The notes: a model not told the origin generated them from the sequence alone. A DNA stretch of 64,000 nucleotides from Cephalopachus bancanus (GCA_027257055.1 JAPVLO010000115.1:1178001-1242000), one strand, 5' to 3'. Shown: positions 11,305-22,835, numbered from the stretch's first letter. A program made the numbers and translations.

Positions 11305-11530
11305 GTCAAAAAGACCTGGATTTGACTACTGAGTCCATCGCTTTTTAGCGGTGTGACATTAGGCCAGTTATTGAACCTCTTTTCCTCAGTTTTCTCATCT
11401 GTAAAACAGGGTTAATAATAGTACCCAGAGTATGGAGTTGTGGAGAGAACTGAAAGAGGTGGACCCTGGAAAGCACTTAGGATAGTGTTTGGCACATGGT
11501 AAGGTACACAGATGGTAGCTGCTGCTGTTA
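11305..11530 (+). repeat. MIR SINE
   Basis: Nearly complete sense MIR: 'agacctggatttgactactg', 'cctcagttttctcatctgta', 'gtttggcacatggtaag'. Confidence 0.85.
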
Positions 11531-12029
11531 TTATTAATGTCAGGAACAGGAAATTAACATGGGTTGGACCAGGCACTTCCATAAATCCTTTCCGCAGTGC
11601 GGCTTGGTTTCTCGTACTGTGGGTTTCTGCTGGGAGCAATGGAAGGCCGAGGCAGGTGGGCTGTGGGGAGAAAATCTGGTGGCCCTGTGGGGCCTCAGGA
11701 AGTTTGTTCTGGTTGTGTGTGTCAGGGTCTCCCACTCAGCATATGGGGCTACTTGACTGGGAGCCACATTTCCATGGGAATCCACAGGCTAGTAAGTCTG
11801 TGTGTGCTGAGAACCATGGGATATTTTATTAGGAGAGGGACACAAGAAACTTCTATTAGGGTTATTGCTTCTCAGAGAACACCTCTCCTTCCTCTTAGAG
11901 AGTGATATGGAGTTGTCCCCTGCACACCAGGGAAAGAGCTGTGTTGATGGCAGTAGATGTGAACATGTGTCCCCTGCACTGCCTGGTGGAGGCAGCTTCT
12001 TTGCTTTTCTTGGAATCGCAGATTCTTAG
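11531..12029. other. Unassigned unique sequence
   Basis: Several overlapping open frames of 60-107 codons exist on both strands, but none resembles a known family. No repeat recognised. Confidence 0.4.
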
Positions 12030-12110
12030 AAATGAAAGGGACTTTAGAGATCATCAAGTTCAATCCTGCAATTTCACAGAATAGCTGAGGAAACTGAGAC
12101 TCACGCAGGC
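12030..12110. repeat. Ancient SINE/LINE-like fragment
   Basis: Contains 'ggactttagagatcatcaag' followed by 'tagctgaggaaactgagact'. I recognise this pattern from a widespread mammalian repeat but cannot name it with certainty. A relative lies at about 27915-28035. Confidence 0.5.
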
Positions 12111-12114
12111 AATT

Positions 12115-12235
12115 TTGCTTTGCTGTGACTCAGTTTCCTCATCTGTAAAATCTCCTTTGCAGATCTGGTATGGGGATGTGGTGTGTATAAGGGGCCCAGC
12201 GTAGTGCTTGACTTGTAGCAGGTACTCTGTCCATT
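12115..12235 (+). repeat. MIR SINE 3' part
   Basis: 'gtgactcagtttcctcatct' then 'gtagtgcttgacttgtagca'; typical MIR core and tail. Confidence 0.7.
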
Positions 12236-12359
12236 TGCTCCTTCCTCTGTGGTTGCCACTCCCATGTCCTGCTAAGTTCCTCTTACAGAACTGAGGTAAG
12301 GTAGAGAGATTTCTGGGGAGATTTCTAATATCATTTTTGTGTGTGCACAATGAACAGCT

Positions 12360-12560
12360 TTAGGCCTGGAACCACAAAACCTGGATTGGAATTTTTGCCC
12401 TGGAACTATAGAGATTAAAAACAAAAAACAATAAACCAACAGAAAAACTTGGGCAAATCACAGAACTGCTGGGGAACTCGGCTTTCCCATTTTACTGGGG
12501 AGTGTTTGTTTACTGACCTCACAGGGCTGGTACAGAGCCTGGGTAGAATCATGCACCCTA
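12360..12560 (+). repeat. MIR SINE with A-rich interruption
   Basis: 'cctggaaccacaaaacctgg' and 'acttgggcaaatcacagaac' fit a sense MIR. A run rich in AAAC/AACA at about 12415-12445 separates the two halves. Confidence 0.55.
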
Positions 12561-13285
12561 AAGGGCCTTGCAATGCGTAAAACACCTGACCGGTGGGAGG
12601 TGCCATCCTGACTCTTTATATGTCCTAAAATGGAATTTTCTGCCAGAGGAATGAGGTCTTCAGGAATGAATGGGAGTACGAATTGAAGTCTGATCTGGTT
12701 CCTTTGAGTGAGTCTTAAAGTATGTAAAGGCCATGAGTGGGTCTGATTGATTCCCACCTGCAGGTTTTCTTCCCATTTCTCTTCCCTCTCCCCTGATTTG
12801 TGTGGAAGCTTGACCTTCTTTCCTATATGCTTCTTCTGGTAATGACCTGTACAACCAAGGGTGAGCAGCTTCTGAACTGGCTGGAAATAATTCCGGGTTT
12901 ACTGGGTGAGAAAGCATTACAATCTGGTTCTGATTCATCAGCACTAAGGGTTGAATTCCATTACAGAGGAGACAAGGCTCTGGTTTATTTGCAGGGAAAG
13001 GGAGCAATTTAATCTGATGCATATGATGAGGTTCTTTTTGAAAACAGCAATGGTAATTGCATCTTTCTCATGTACAGTTAATCACATCTTTTAATACTTT
13101 TTTCCTCTAATGACTTTCATTCTTTTATTTTCCAGGCCTCCTTAGTAAATTCATTTCTTCTTTCTCATTAATATGTTTATTAATCCTCAAATACTTATTG
13201 TGCTTCATTAATCAGGTTAGAGGATGAACAAAAATTGGGATTTTGAGCAACTAAAACTACAAGCAGGTCAGAATCACAAAATATA
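12561..13285. other. Unassigned unique sequence
   Basis: No gene or repeat recognised. The AT-rich part at 13020-13250 may contain an old L1 fragment, but I could not anchor it. Confidence 0.35.
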
Positions 13286-13541
13286 CAGAGGGTTCCAACA
13301 AACAAACAAACAAACAAACAATGTATACACATTTTAAGGATGATGTTCACTCAAAAGATGGTGTTAATCAAATGAATGCTAGCATCACTATGCAACAGGC
13401 AGGTCAGTAAAAGAAAATGGCAGAAACACAATTGAGCAAATGTCATACTACACATTGCTACTGTAATTTAATTCAACTTCAAAAAGTGATTCATGGATAA
13501 CATCTCTTAAAATGTGTATACATTTTTTGGCACCCCCTTAG
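13286..13541. mobile_element. Mariner-type miniature inverted-repeat element (MARNA-like)
   Basis: About 255 bases bounded by inverted repeats. The inner 18 bases 'aatgtatacacattttaa' (13320-13337) match the reverse complement of 13508-13525 exactly. The outer right end is 'ggcacccccttag'; the left counterpart is 'gggttcc' followed by a (CAAA)n run inside the terminal repeat. The element has no transposase frame and is non-autonomous. Family name from memory of the mariner-derived MARNA consensus. Confidence 0.75.
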
Positions 13542-13864
13542 AATTTCAGCCTGCTGATGACTTCATTGCCCAGCCTGGCTCTTGAGAATGAAGAAACTGA
13601 GGGTGAAGGAGTTTGAATTTAGTTTTCTTCTTGGATGTTAGTGCTCTCAGCTTAGTTCTTGGGGCATTGGGGGTGTGAGAGGTGCAGTCATGCTGACTTC
13701 AGTACATGTGTGTCCCAAGAAGCTGTTTCTGAGAGAAGAAAGCTCAGTGTCGATAACTTAGAAATCAATTATTTTAGAATCTTGTTGTCTCGCCAAGTTT
13801 TCTTGTAGCTTGAATACCTAGTTTCTGTGTCTTCATTGGTAAGATGGAAATGTTAATAATAGCA

Positions 13865-14080
13865 TTAGTAATAATGAGAATCCCCACTTATTGAATGTTT
13901 ATGAGCCAGACACTGTGCTAAGCACTTCATATAAATTGCCTCATTTGGTCCTCACATGAACCCAAAAAAGAAAGGTGCTAACTGTGTCTCTCTTTAACAG
14001 GTGAGAAAATTGGGATGCAGAGAAAGGAATCAGCTTACTCAAGGACACACAGGCAGTGAATGGTAGAGCTGGAGCTATTG
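13865..14080 (-). repeat. MIR SINE
   Basis: Antisense MIRb-like: 'gagccagacactgtgctaag', 'gcctcatttggtcctcaca', 'ggcagtgaatggtagagctg'. Confidence 0.8.
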
Positions 14081-14084
14081 TAGT

Positions 14085-14190
14085 GTAATATAATAAGCAC
14101 TGGATTAGGAGCAGAAGCTTGGATTTTAGTCTTGTTGTGACCTTGGAAACCAGCCAACTTCTTTGGATTTCAGTTTCTTGAGGGTTGTTT
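14085..14190 (+). repeat. MIR SINE
   Basis: Sense MIR abutting the antisense copy: 'taagcactggattaggagc', 'gttgtgaccttggaaac', 'tggatttcagtttcttg'. Confidence 0.65.
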
Positions 14191-15306
14191 TTGTTGTTGT
14201 TTGCTTGTAAGTAGTAAAAATGCTTGGGAAACATGGACTATATTTAAGCTACTTTCTAGACTTGACATTCTGCAGGAATAGGAAATTATATAGAGAATAA
14301 AAGGGTCCACAAAAGCAAACCAAATAGAATTATCTCCCATGCAGAACACTCCAGCTGGCCTTGATTTCTAGCAGTGACACCTCTGTGCCAGTGCCTGTGA
14401 TTACTTTGCAGGGAAGTCCTTACTGGCTCTGAGCAGTTCTCAGCCATCTCACACTCCAAGACCGTTGAACATTGCCCTCAATTTTGCAGTTTCTCCCCAT
14501 GTGCCCTGAAGCCCAGATGGCATATAAACAACCAGACCAAGAACAATGATTTTGCTTTTTGGTATTGGGGAGCGTATCAATTTTCTGTAATTCCTTGTAG
14601 CAGAGTGAGCATACATTATAGAGTTCAAGTGTTTTGAAAATAAGCTATGAAGAATTGTTATCTGCTGAAAGAACTGGCAATTTGTCAACGTTCAGCAGCT
14701 GCGGGGCTAAATGTATTCTGTGTGGTGTGTGCTGTCAGTGCTGGCCCCAGGGAAGTATGAGCAGAGGAGGAGGAGACAGGGAAGGGAGTGCCCCTCATTC
14801 TCTCAGAGAGAAAAATAACTTAGCTGTTGGAGATATGAGAGAACTTTCACAAGGACCTGGAAGAAACTATGTCAATTGTGACACATAATTCCCACTTTGC
14901 ATCAAGATGTACAAGAAAAATCATAAAAACGCTGGCATTACACAATGCAATCATACTGTCTCCACCCACCTGCTACTCTGGTTCAGCCCCAAGGATGTAT
15001 TTGTTTGCATTAGCTCCAGCAAGTCTCAGTATCCCTTGGCATCCTTGATACTTTTTTTTTTTGACTTTCGTTCAGTAATTTTGCTTCATGTATTTATTTC
15101 TATTTTCTCCTATGTTGGGCATCCTTCAGTAATTTTGTGATTCATATTTCAGTTATGATTGGCTGTGGCTTCTTGGTGACTACCATTGTTTGAAAAATAA
15201 AACAGAAGTCTTCTTTTCCACTTGCTAATTCATCTTTCAGTGGTCTCTGCTTTTGCAATCATCTTTGGGTTTTTTCTCTCTCTCGTTCTCCCTTTCCTTC
15301 TCTTAC
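14191..15306. other. Unassigned unique sequence
   Basis: No established feature. It lies immediately downstream, on the minus strand, of the exon candidate at 15307-15513. If that exon is real, this stretch is intron. Confidence 0.35.
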
Positions 15307-15513
15307 CCCACTGTCTTTTCCCTCACATATTTTAGAATTCTTGGAAGAGGTTGCTCAGTGATCTCTGCTGTCGCAGGTTTGGAGAAAACCCTAACCAGCA
15401 GGCTGGCAAGCAGGGCCAGAACCACGGACAGCGCCACACGCATGCTCATGCTTTTCCGGATGCACCATTCTGTTTAATTAAAATGCATTTAACGGCATCA
15501 CCTCAGGGCAAGA
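15307..15513 (-). CDS. Candidate coding exon with start codon and signal-peptide/anchor-like segment
   Basis: Read on the minus strand, the segment is preceded by a good acceptor ('ctttttctactggtttcag') and followed by a donor-like GGG|GTAAGA. The first in-frame ATG begins at 15449 and an in-frame stop lies eight codons upstream, so this would be the exon holding the start. The 47 codons to the donor begin MSMR, continue with a hydrophobic run (about residues 5-19, VALSVVLALLASLLV), then an AxA-like site (ATA, residues 26-28) and a polar tail ending REKTV. If unspliced, the frame stops one codon later as a 48-residue peptide. The context of the first ATG (agcATGA) has A at -3. Four CpGs survive around the start in an otherwise CpG-poor region. 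I do not recognise the protein. It could be a signal-peptide exon, a type II anchor, a short secreted peptide or chance; function unknown. Confidence 0.3.
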
Positions 15514-16429
15514 CTGAAACCAGTAGAAAAAGTTTATGTACTCATTTAGAAGCTACAGAGCTGAAAGTGAACTAACAACAACGAGTTGTCCCTTGTTGTT
15601 TTAGGAAATAAAATGTTTTATTTTAGGAACCTGGCAACTCCAGCCAGAATTTGTGTCAGGAAGTTAATTGTTGCTAGCTGTAAGCAGGGAGTGAGGACCC
15701 TGGGACAGCTGGTAAGATTACAAAAGGAGAAAAAGTTAGAGTTGACTTTGACTGGAGGTTGTGAGGCTGAAGTTGGGGGTGCATATTCCTTAGTGGAGGG
15801 CAGTGAGGGGTTGGCCTAGGGGGCTTGGCCAACCTGCCTGAGATGCAGATATCTGGGCACTTACAGGAGTTATGAATGGAAACTGGTGTACATTTTGTCC
15901 TCATGGGAACAGAGTGTCAAATGACATGCAAATCGGCTGCAATGAGCTCACATAGTTTATGGAATGTCATCGAGCTAGGAGAGTTATATCTAAACATCAG
16001 CCTTACCTAGAAGTAAGGAAGAATTCAACAGGGTAGAGCACCTATCCCTGAAGTAGCTACAATTAGGGGCCATCCTCTGTTGGATATTATGAAGATTATG
16101 GAACATCAGAGATTCAAAAGCATTTAAATATGAATTAGTTTATTTTGAGTATGTGCCACATGCAATCACATAATGTAAAAATTTAAATGTACAAACGATG
16201 CTGTGATGTTTTTATTGCCAAATTTGGCTATTTGAATTTGTTAATTTGTTATTTTATGCTATCTTTGTTTTGTGTCAAATTTTAAAAAGGCTTTGACTTT
16301 AAGATGATAAAAGTTATAAAATTACAAAAAATATGTCTCCATATATTTTGTTTAGCATGTTTTTGGTTTTATTTTTTAAAATGTTATTATGTAAAATTTC
16401 AAGTAGATCTGTCTCTTTTCTCTGTTTCC
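15514..16429. other. Unassigned, increasingly AT-rich sequence
   Basis: If the exon at 15307-15513 is real, this is upstream intron or flank. No promoter-like CpG island is present. The AT-rich part (16100-16430) is followed by an L1 remnant. Confidence 0.35.
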
Positions 16430-16945
16430 TAGGGAAAGTTCTCCTACCCTGAGGTAACAGTTACCAATTTCTTGTGAATCCTGGAGATGTTTTATGCATA
16501 TAAAAGTACATACCTACCATATTTCTCTCTCTTTATGCATAAGTAATAACCTACCATATACAGTATATTGCAACTTTCTTTTTTTTTTTTTTGAGTTGGA
16601 GTCTCATTCCGTCGCCCAGGCTGGAGTGCAGTGCCATGCTCATATCCACTGTCCTGCTGGGCTCTGGTGATCCTTCTGCCTCAGCCTTCCAAGCAGACAG
16701 AACTACAGGTGTGCGCTACCACACCAGCTAATTTTTTATTTATTGTAGAGGCAAGGTCTCGCCAAGTTGCACAGGCTGGTCTCGAACCCGCGGGCTCAGA
16801 CAATCCACTCACCTTGGCCCCCCAAAGTGCCAGGAGCCACTGCACCCGGCCATCAACTTTATTTTTTAATTAAGAAATGTCTTGGGGATAATTTCATATC
16901 AGTACTTATTAAGTTGTGCATTCTTTACAGATTTCAAAGACCTTT
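16430..16945 (-). repeat. Old L1 (L1ME-type), interrupted by Alu
   Basis: Antisense L1: 'acagttaccaatttcttgtg', 'tgttttatgcatataaaagt', and after the Alu 'tttcatatcagtacttatta'. A related fragment lies at 47690-48050. Confidence 0.65.
16585..16853 (-). mobile_element. Alu SINE (lineage-specific type) inserted in L1
   Basis: Antisense full-length Alu starting 'gagttggagtctcattccg', with 'tttatttattgtagagg' in the linker and 'caatccactcacct' in the left arm, traits shared with 53737-54021. Flanking direct repeats 'caactttNtttttt' at 16571-16584 and 16854-16867 are the target-site duplication. Right-arm palindrome degenerate in this copy. Confidence 0.9.
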
Positions 16946-16969
16946 AGGATATCTGATTGTATTCAAGCT

Positions 16970-17125
16970 TTTTACCAGCCCTGTTAGATAAGTAGGCAGA
17001 CATTCCTGTACCATATATGAGGAGAACTGAGTTACCAAGAGTTTCTGGGACTTGCCCAACTTTAATTTTCTTCAATAGCACAGGGCCAAGATGCAAATTC
17101 AGGTCTTGTGCTTCCAGCGCTAAAG
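16970..17125 (-). repeat. MIR SINE, diverged
   Basis: 'agtaggcagacattcctgta', 'gggacttgcccaactttaat' and 'gcaaattcaggtcttgtgct' fit an antisense MIR. Confidence 0.55.
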
Positions 17126-17559
17126 GTCTTCTTTCATACACACAAATTATACAAGATATTTTCCCCCAAATCTCCCTGTCAACTTATTCTATTATAATAA
17201 AATGATCTCAGTTTTGTCTGAATTTTGCCCAAGTCTAGAGTTTCAATAATTTTCTTTCAGTACATTTTACATGCAATTCCACCATGTTCAGGCTGTCATT
17301 GTTGCTGTTGATGTCAGTTGTCGATCTAAATCATTCCTTTTTGTCATTTTCCTCTGAGTGCTTTATCTTTGGTGTTTTGTGATTTCATTATATCCCATTT
17401 CAAGGTAATTTTTAAAAAATGCATTCTTCTTGGGATTTGTTGGGCTTTCTGAATCTGTCAATTGGTCTGTTTTATTTGTTCTGAAAAATCCCCTCCAATT
17501 TGCCTCTGACTCATTTTCCCTTCTCTTCTACTCCACCCCATTGTCTTTTTGTTTTTGTG
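17126..17559. other. AT-rich sequence, possible L1 3' UTR remnant
   Basis: T-rich, with phrases such as 'cctctgactcattttccctt' that resemble old L1 3' UTR in antisense. Not firmly assigned. It directly precedes a confident antisense L1. Confidence 0.35.
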
Positions 17560-17881
17560 GCAGTTTTTATTGAGATGTAATTCACATACCATAAATCCAG
17601 ATTTTAACGTATGTCATTCAAAGATTTCTTAGTATCTCCACAGAATTGTGAAGCCACTACCACAATGAATTTAAAACTTTTAATCACCTAGAAAAGAAAC
17701 CTCATGACCTTATCTATCATCTCCCAGTTCTCCATCCCACCCAACCGTAAACAACTACCAGTCTGCTTTCTGTTTTATATATTTGCCTGTTTTGGACATT
17801 TAATATAAATAAAACCATATAGTATGTGCTCTCTTATCAATGACTTCTTTTACTTAGCACAATGACTAAGATTCATCCATG

Positions 17882-18430
17882 TATGTGGTTTATGCTCTTA
17901 TTGATTTTTGCCTACTTGTTCTATCGATTATTATGAGACGGTTGTTAAAAATCATCAACTATGGCAGCAGATTTATATAAAAATACACAGGGATTTTAAT
18001 TTTTATACATTTTAATTCTGTCAGTATATATTTCATAAATGTTGAAACTCTGTTATTAGGCACATACATACACATTTGGCATTGTCATGTTTTACTGATG
18101 ACTTACTATTTATTAGTATAAAATATTCCATTTTGCTTTTGATTGAACTCTGTCAGTAAGTCTACTTTATCTAACACTAATACAGACATTTCAGTTTTTT
18201 CAGTTTTCTTATAAATATTTGCAGGGTATATTTTCTCCTGCCTATTTAAATTAAATCTATCTGTATCATGATAAAGTCTACTTCCTACGTATCAAATATA
18301 ATAAGCATCTTCCTTATTAATTATATTTAGTCTAACAGCCCCTGCCTACTAATTGGAGTGTTCAGTTCATTTGCATTTAATGTAATTATCAAGATAATTG
18401 AATAAAGGAATACCGTTTTGCTATTAAAAA
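17882..18430 (-). mobile_element. L1 fragment inserted in the older L1
   Basis: A different ORF2 region in antisense ('ttgttctatcgattattatg', 'gaaactctgttattaggcac', 'gcatttaatgtaattatc') breaks the host. The 14-base direct repeat 'aagattcatccatg' occurs at 17868-17881 and 18431-18444, flanking it as a target-site duplication. A run of seven A's at its right edge, opposite to the body orientation, hints at a 5'-inverted insertion. Confidence 0.75.
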
Positions 18431-19800
18431 AAGATTCATCCATGCATGGATGTATCAGTACATACTTTCTTTTAATGGCTGAATACTATTACATTTTGTG
18501 GATGTACCACAGTTTGTGGTATCATCAGTTGATGGACTTGTAGGTTGTTTACACCTTTTGGCTTTCATGAATAATGCTGCTATAACTATTCTTGTGTAAG
18601 TATGGCAATATGTCTCCATTTTTTTTTTTTGAGTATACACTTAGGAGTAGAATTGCTGGAATGGTAACTGTACACTTAACTTTTTGAGTAACTTCTAGAT
18701 GGTTTTCCAAAGTGGCTATACCATCTTATGTTCCCACCAGAAATATATGAGAGCTCTTTTTTCTCCACATCTTCACCAACACTTGTCATTATCTGACTTT
18801 TTGATTATAGTTATTCAACCAGGTATGAAGTGCCATCTTAATTCTGTCTGCTTTTCTCAGATGACAAATAATGTTGAGTATCTTTTTTTCCAATGTACTT
18901 ACTGGCCATTTGTACATATTCTTTGGAGAAATGTCTATTCATGTTATTTGCTCATTTTGAGTTATTTGGTTTTAAAAATGTTTATGTTTTTATATATCCT
19001 AGATAAAAGTCCCTCATCAGACAGTTTGCAAATATTTTCTCCTACTCTGTGAGTTGTCTCTCATTTTCTTGATAGTGTCCTTTGATGCAAAAATAAAGTT
19101 TTCTAATTTTTATAAAGTTGCATATCTATTTTTTCTTTTATTGCTTGTGCATTTGGTGTCACACCTAAAAATCTATTGCCTGATCCAGGGTCACAAACAT
19201 ACCTATATTTCTTCCAAGACTTTCATAGTCTTGGCTCTTACATTTAGATATTTGTTCTACTTGAAGTTAATTTTTGTATATGATGGGAGATAAGAGTCTA
19301 ATTTCATTTTTTTTTTTTTTGCATTGGCCATTCAGTTGTCCCACACACTTTGTTGAAAATACTATTCTTTCCTCACTGAGTTATCTTAGAAACTTGCTGA
19401 AAATTAATGAAAATATACAAATTTATTTTTGGATTCTCAGTTCTATTCCATTGATATCTATGTCTATTCTGATGCCTGTAATGTCTTGATTACTGTAGCT
19501 TTGCAGTAAGTTTTGAATTTAGGAATTGTGAGTCTTGCCATTTTATTCTTTTTCAAAAGAGTTCTGGCTATTCTGGGTCTCTTTTGGTTCCATATGAATT
19601 TTAGGATCAAATTGTCAATTTCTACAAAGAAACCAGGTGGGGGTTTGATAAAAATTCCACTGAATTTATAGAACAGTTTGGGAGAGTATTGCCATTTTAA
19701 CAATATTAAATCTTTGATCCATGAACTAGGGATGTCTTTCCATTTATTTAGATCTTCTTTATTGCTTCCAACAATGATTTATAGTCTTCAGAGTACACAC

Positions 19801-20879
19801 TTTATACTTTTAAAAATATTTTATTTTGTTTTAGAGTTGTGCAGTACAAGTAGAATTTACTACAAAAGTAAGTTGCATGCAGGTGAAATTTGAACTTCTA
19901 ACTGGCTCTCTCTCTCCCCGATAAGGGTCCTTGTACCCAATGTGCTGCCATGTTCCCCTCTCCTTTTTCCTTCCCTCCCTCTCCCCCTATTAGTGTCCAG
20001 CAACTACCAATTTCACCCTTGTGCTCATGTGACCGGTGACCAGAGCCCACCTATGAGTGAGAACATGCAATATTCAGTTCTTTGTTTCTGTGACAGTTCA
20101 CTTAGTATGATGATCTCCAGCTGCATCTATGTTGCTGTGACAGCCATGATTTTGTTATTCTTTTTGACTACATAATATTCCATTATGTGTACCTACCACA
20201 TTTTATTTATCCAGTCCACTTTTGATGGGCATCTGGGTTGGTTCTATGTTTTTGCTGTTATGAATAGTGCTGCAGTGAACATACATGTGCAGGTGTTTTT
20301 TTGGTAGAGTGATTTATGTTCCTCTGAGTATATTCCCAGAAGAGGGGGTACTGGATCATAAGAAAATTCAACTTCTAGTTCTTTGAGACATTGCCACACT
20401 GCTTTCCACAGAGGCTGAACTAGCTTACATTCCCACCAACAGTGTAGCAGTGTTCACTTTTCTCTGCAACTATGCCAGCATCTGTTTTTTTTTTTGTTTG
20501 TTTTTGACTTTTTAATAATAGCCATCCTTACTGACATGAGGTGATATCTCATTTCTCTGATGATTAGTGAGGCTGAGTATTTTTTCATATTTTTGTCGGC
20601 TGCTTGAATGTATTTCTTCAGCTGCTTGAATGTCTTTCTTTGAGAAGTGTCTGTTCACGTCCTTTGCCTACTTTTTAATGGGGTTGTTTGCTATTTCCTG
20701 TCAATTCGTTTGAGTTCCTTGTAGATCCCGAATGTTAGGCCTTTGTCAGATGCATAGTTTGCAAGTATTTTTTCCCCCATTCTGTGAGTTGTCTCTTTAC
20801 TCTCTTGATGGTATCTTTTGCTGTGCAAAAACTTTTCAGTTTGGTGAGGTCCCACCTCTCTATACTTCTTTGGTTGTGC
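19801..20879 (-). mobile_element. L1 3' end (3' UTR and ORF2 C-terminal part) inserted in the older L1
   Basis: Antisense L1 starting with a T-rich end, 3' UTR ('gcatgcaggtgaaatttgaa'), 'tatgagtgagaacatgcaat' and ORF2 sequence to 'ggtgaggtcccacctct'. The 3' UTR resembles those at 38626 and 53393 rather than anthropoid L1PA. Edges share a 'tacttYtaaa'-like duplication (about 19806 and 20880). Confidence 0.75.
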
Positions 20880-21470
20880 TTACTTCTAAATATTTTACTC
20901 TTTTTGATGCTATTGAATATGAAATTGTGTTTTTAATTTTATTTTTGAATTGTTCATTTGCTAATATATAGAAATACAATTGATTTTTTGTATATCGATA
21001 TTGTGTTCTGTTACCTTGCTGAACTCATTATTAGTTCTAGTAATTTTTTAGTGGATTCCTTAAGATTTTCCATATATATGATCATGTTATCTGTGATTAT
21101 GGTTTGAGTTCTTTCTTTACAATCTAGATGTCTTTTATTTAATTTTATTTCCTTATTGCCCTGTCTAGAACATCTGATATAATGTTGAATAAAAGTGGTG
21201 AAACTGGACATCCTTCTGTTGTTTCTGATCTTAGGGGGAAAGCATCCGGTTTTTGTAACATTAAGTATGTTAGCTGTGATTTTTTTGTAGATGATCTTTA
21301 TCACATTCAGGAAGTTTCCTTCTCTTCCTAATTTGCTGAGTTTTTTTTTTTAAATAATGAAATGCTGTAGGATTTTGCCAAATGCTTTTTCTGCATCTAT
21401 GGAGATAGTCATGTGGTATTTCTTTCTTAATTCTGTTGTTATGGTATTCTACATGAATGATTTCTAGATA

Positions 21471-21944
21471 TTAAATATCTTTCATGTCTTCCTTCCATAT
21501 TTTCCACCTTATCATGCTACCTTGTATTTTATTATGGTCTCTCTCCCCACTAAAATGTGAACCTGATGAAAAAGCCTGCATTTTACAATATGGATTCTTA
21601 CCTTTTAGGAGAGAGATCTTTATGGATCCTGAAATATATGAATCTTCTCCATACCCTCACAAAATACCGCTGAGAGGAGAGAAAAACTAAGTTGGACTGA
21701 GGCGTGTATTCTGGGTAGTCACTGGGGTCCAGTCACCAGGGTGGGGTCTGTTTCTTATATACCAGTCAAGCAAGTAGTTCAAATTTGTGCCTCAGCAAAG
21801 TGACAAACCATAGACCTTCAGGGTCACTCTTAAATAGCATAAATTTCCAGTGCTACATTTCCTAGGACCATGGGCCACTGATGTTTATCCCTAAGTACCT
21901 TGCATGTTGAGGAAAGACAAAAAAATTGAACATTATATTAGGAC
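21471..21944. other. Unassigned sequence
   Basis: No gene or repeat recognised. A 68-codon frame at 21484-21690 has no family resemblance. Confidence 0.35.
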
Positions 21945-22110
21945 TGCATACCCTGTACTAAGAAGCACTGGGTTAGGTTCTGAGGTTATAGAAATACATG
22001 AAATATGGTCCTAGTCTCAAGGAGCTCAGAATCAGTGGAGGTAGAGAAAAAATTAAAATCTGGGTGAAAGTGCTATGGTGGTGTTAGCACAGGGCAGAGA
22101 GAGGATGAGA
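21945..22110 (-). repeat. L2 LINE fragment
   Basis: Antisense L2 3' portion: 'gcactgggttaggttctgag', 'tagtctcaaggagctcagaa', then a gapped 'gcagagagagg' end. It stands head to head with the sense L2 that follows. Confidence 0.65.
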
Positions 22111-22119
22111 CTTCCTGTA

Positions 22120-22835
22120 GCAAGTGAGGTCTGGGTTGTTCTCTCCTCACCTCCACTGCTATCTCCTGGTCCAAAACACCATCCTCTCTTTCCTAGGATA
22201 ATGAGGAGCCTTTTAGCCAAAAGAGACCTCTTCCCTTGCTACCCATGCAGTCCATTCTCAGTAGAGCATCCAGAATGATCCTCTAAAAACTGAAGTTTTC
22301 TTATGTCTCTCCTCTACCCATATCCCACACTGACTGACTATCTTTCCAGAGTTAAAGGCCAAGCCCCTGCCATGGTTCACAAGTCCCTACCTGAAATGGT
22401 CTTCTACTATGTCTCTGACCCTCTTTATGCTTTTGCTTTGATGATGCCACTGGACACTCCTAGATTTCCTTGCGAGTCTGCAACCATATCTCCTCCTGGG
22501 GCCTCTGCACGGTGGGTTCCTCTTCCTGCAACATTCCTCCTCAGATGTCAGTCTTTCATGCCCTTCAAGCCTCTGGACAAAGCCCTTGGGCACAAGGCCT
22601 CCTCTGACTTCTCTACAGAAATGGAAGGGGCCACTTCCCCCCATTCCCTCTCCACCAGAACCTGCTTTATCCTTTTCTATACCACATCTTTATTTATTTG
22701 TTTATGGTCTGTCTTTCTTGACGAGGATGTAAGTTCTGTGAAGTCAGAGATATTTTTATCCATCTTGTTCATTTTCGTTACTCCCATTGCCTGGCATATG
22801 GTAGGTACTCATTAAATATTTGCTGACCAAATTAA
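22120..22835 (+). repeat. L2 LINE 3' region
   Basis: Sense L2: 'gcatccagaatgatcctcta', 'ccaagcccctgccatggttc', 'ggggcctctgcacggtgg', and the 3' end 'gcatatggtaggtactcatt'. It contains the longest open frame of the window (170 codons, 22303-22815). That frame is read from L2 sequence downstream of the ordinary L2 ORF2 and shows no protein-family features. Confidence 0.85.

Larger units (their letters stand above)
17560..21470 (-). repeat. Old L1 (L1M-type) host copy, split by two younger L1 insertions
   Basis: Antisense L1. The host pieces are 17560-17881, 18431-19800 and about 20880-21470. They run in order from a 3'-side segment ('tttttattgagatgtaattc') through ORF2 ('ggaatggtaactgtacactt', 'ccatgaactagggatgtctt', 'actctttttgatgctattga') to 'gcttttctgcatctatggag'. 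The order is collinear with L1 ORF2 once the two insertions are removed. The reading frame is broken many times; nothing suggests a functional ORF2. Confidence 0.85.

Noticed and set aside
13296..13320. CAAA run as a CRISPR-like or functional tandem array
   Set aside because: Simple tetranucleotide repeat inside a mariner-type terminal repeat; no spacers.
22303..22815. Longest open frame (170 codons) as a possible gene
   Set aside because: It lies inside a sense L2 3' region with recognisable L2 text throughout, and it shows no domain or splice structure.
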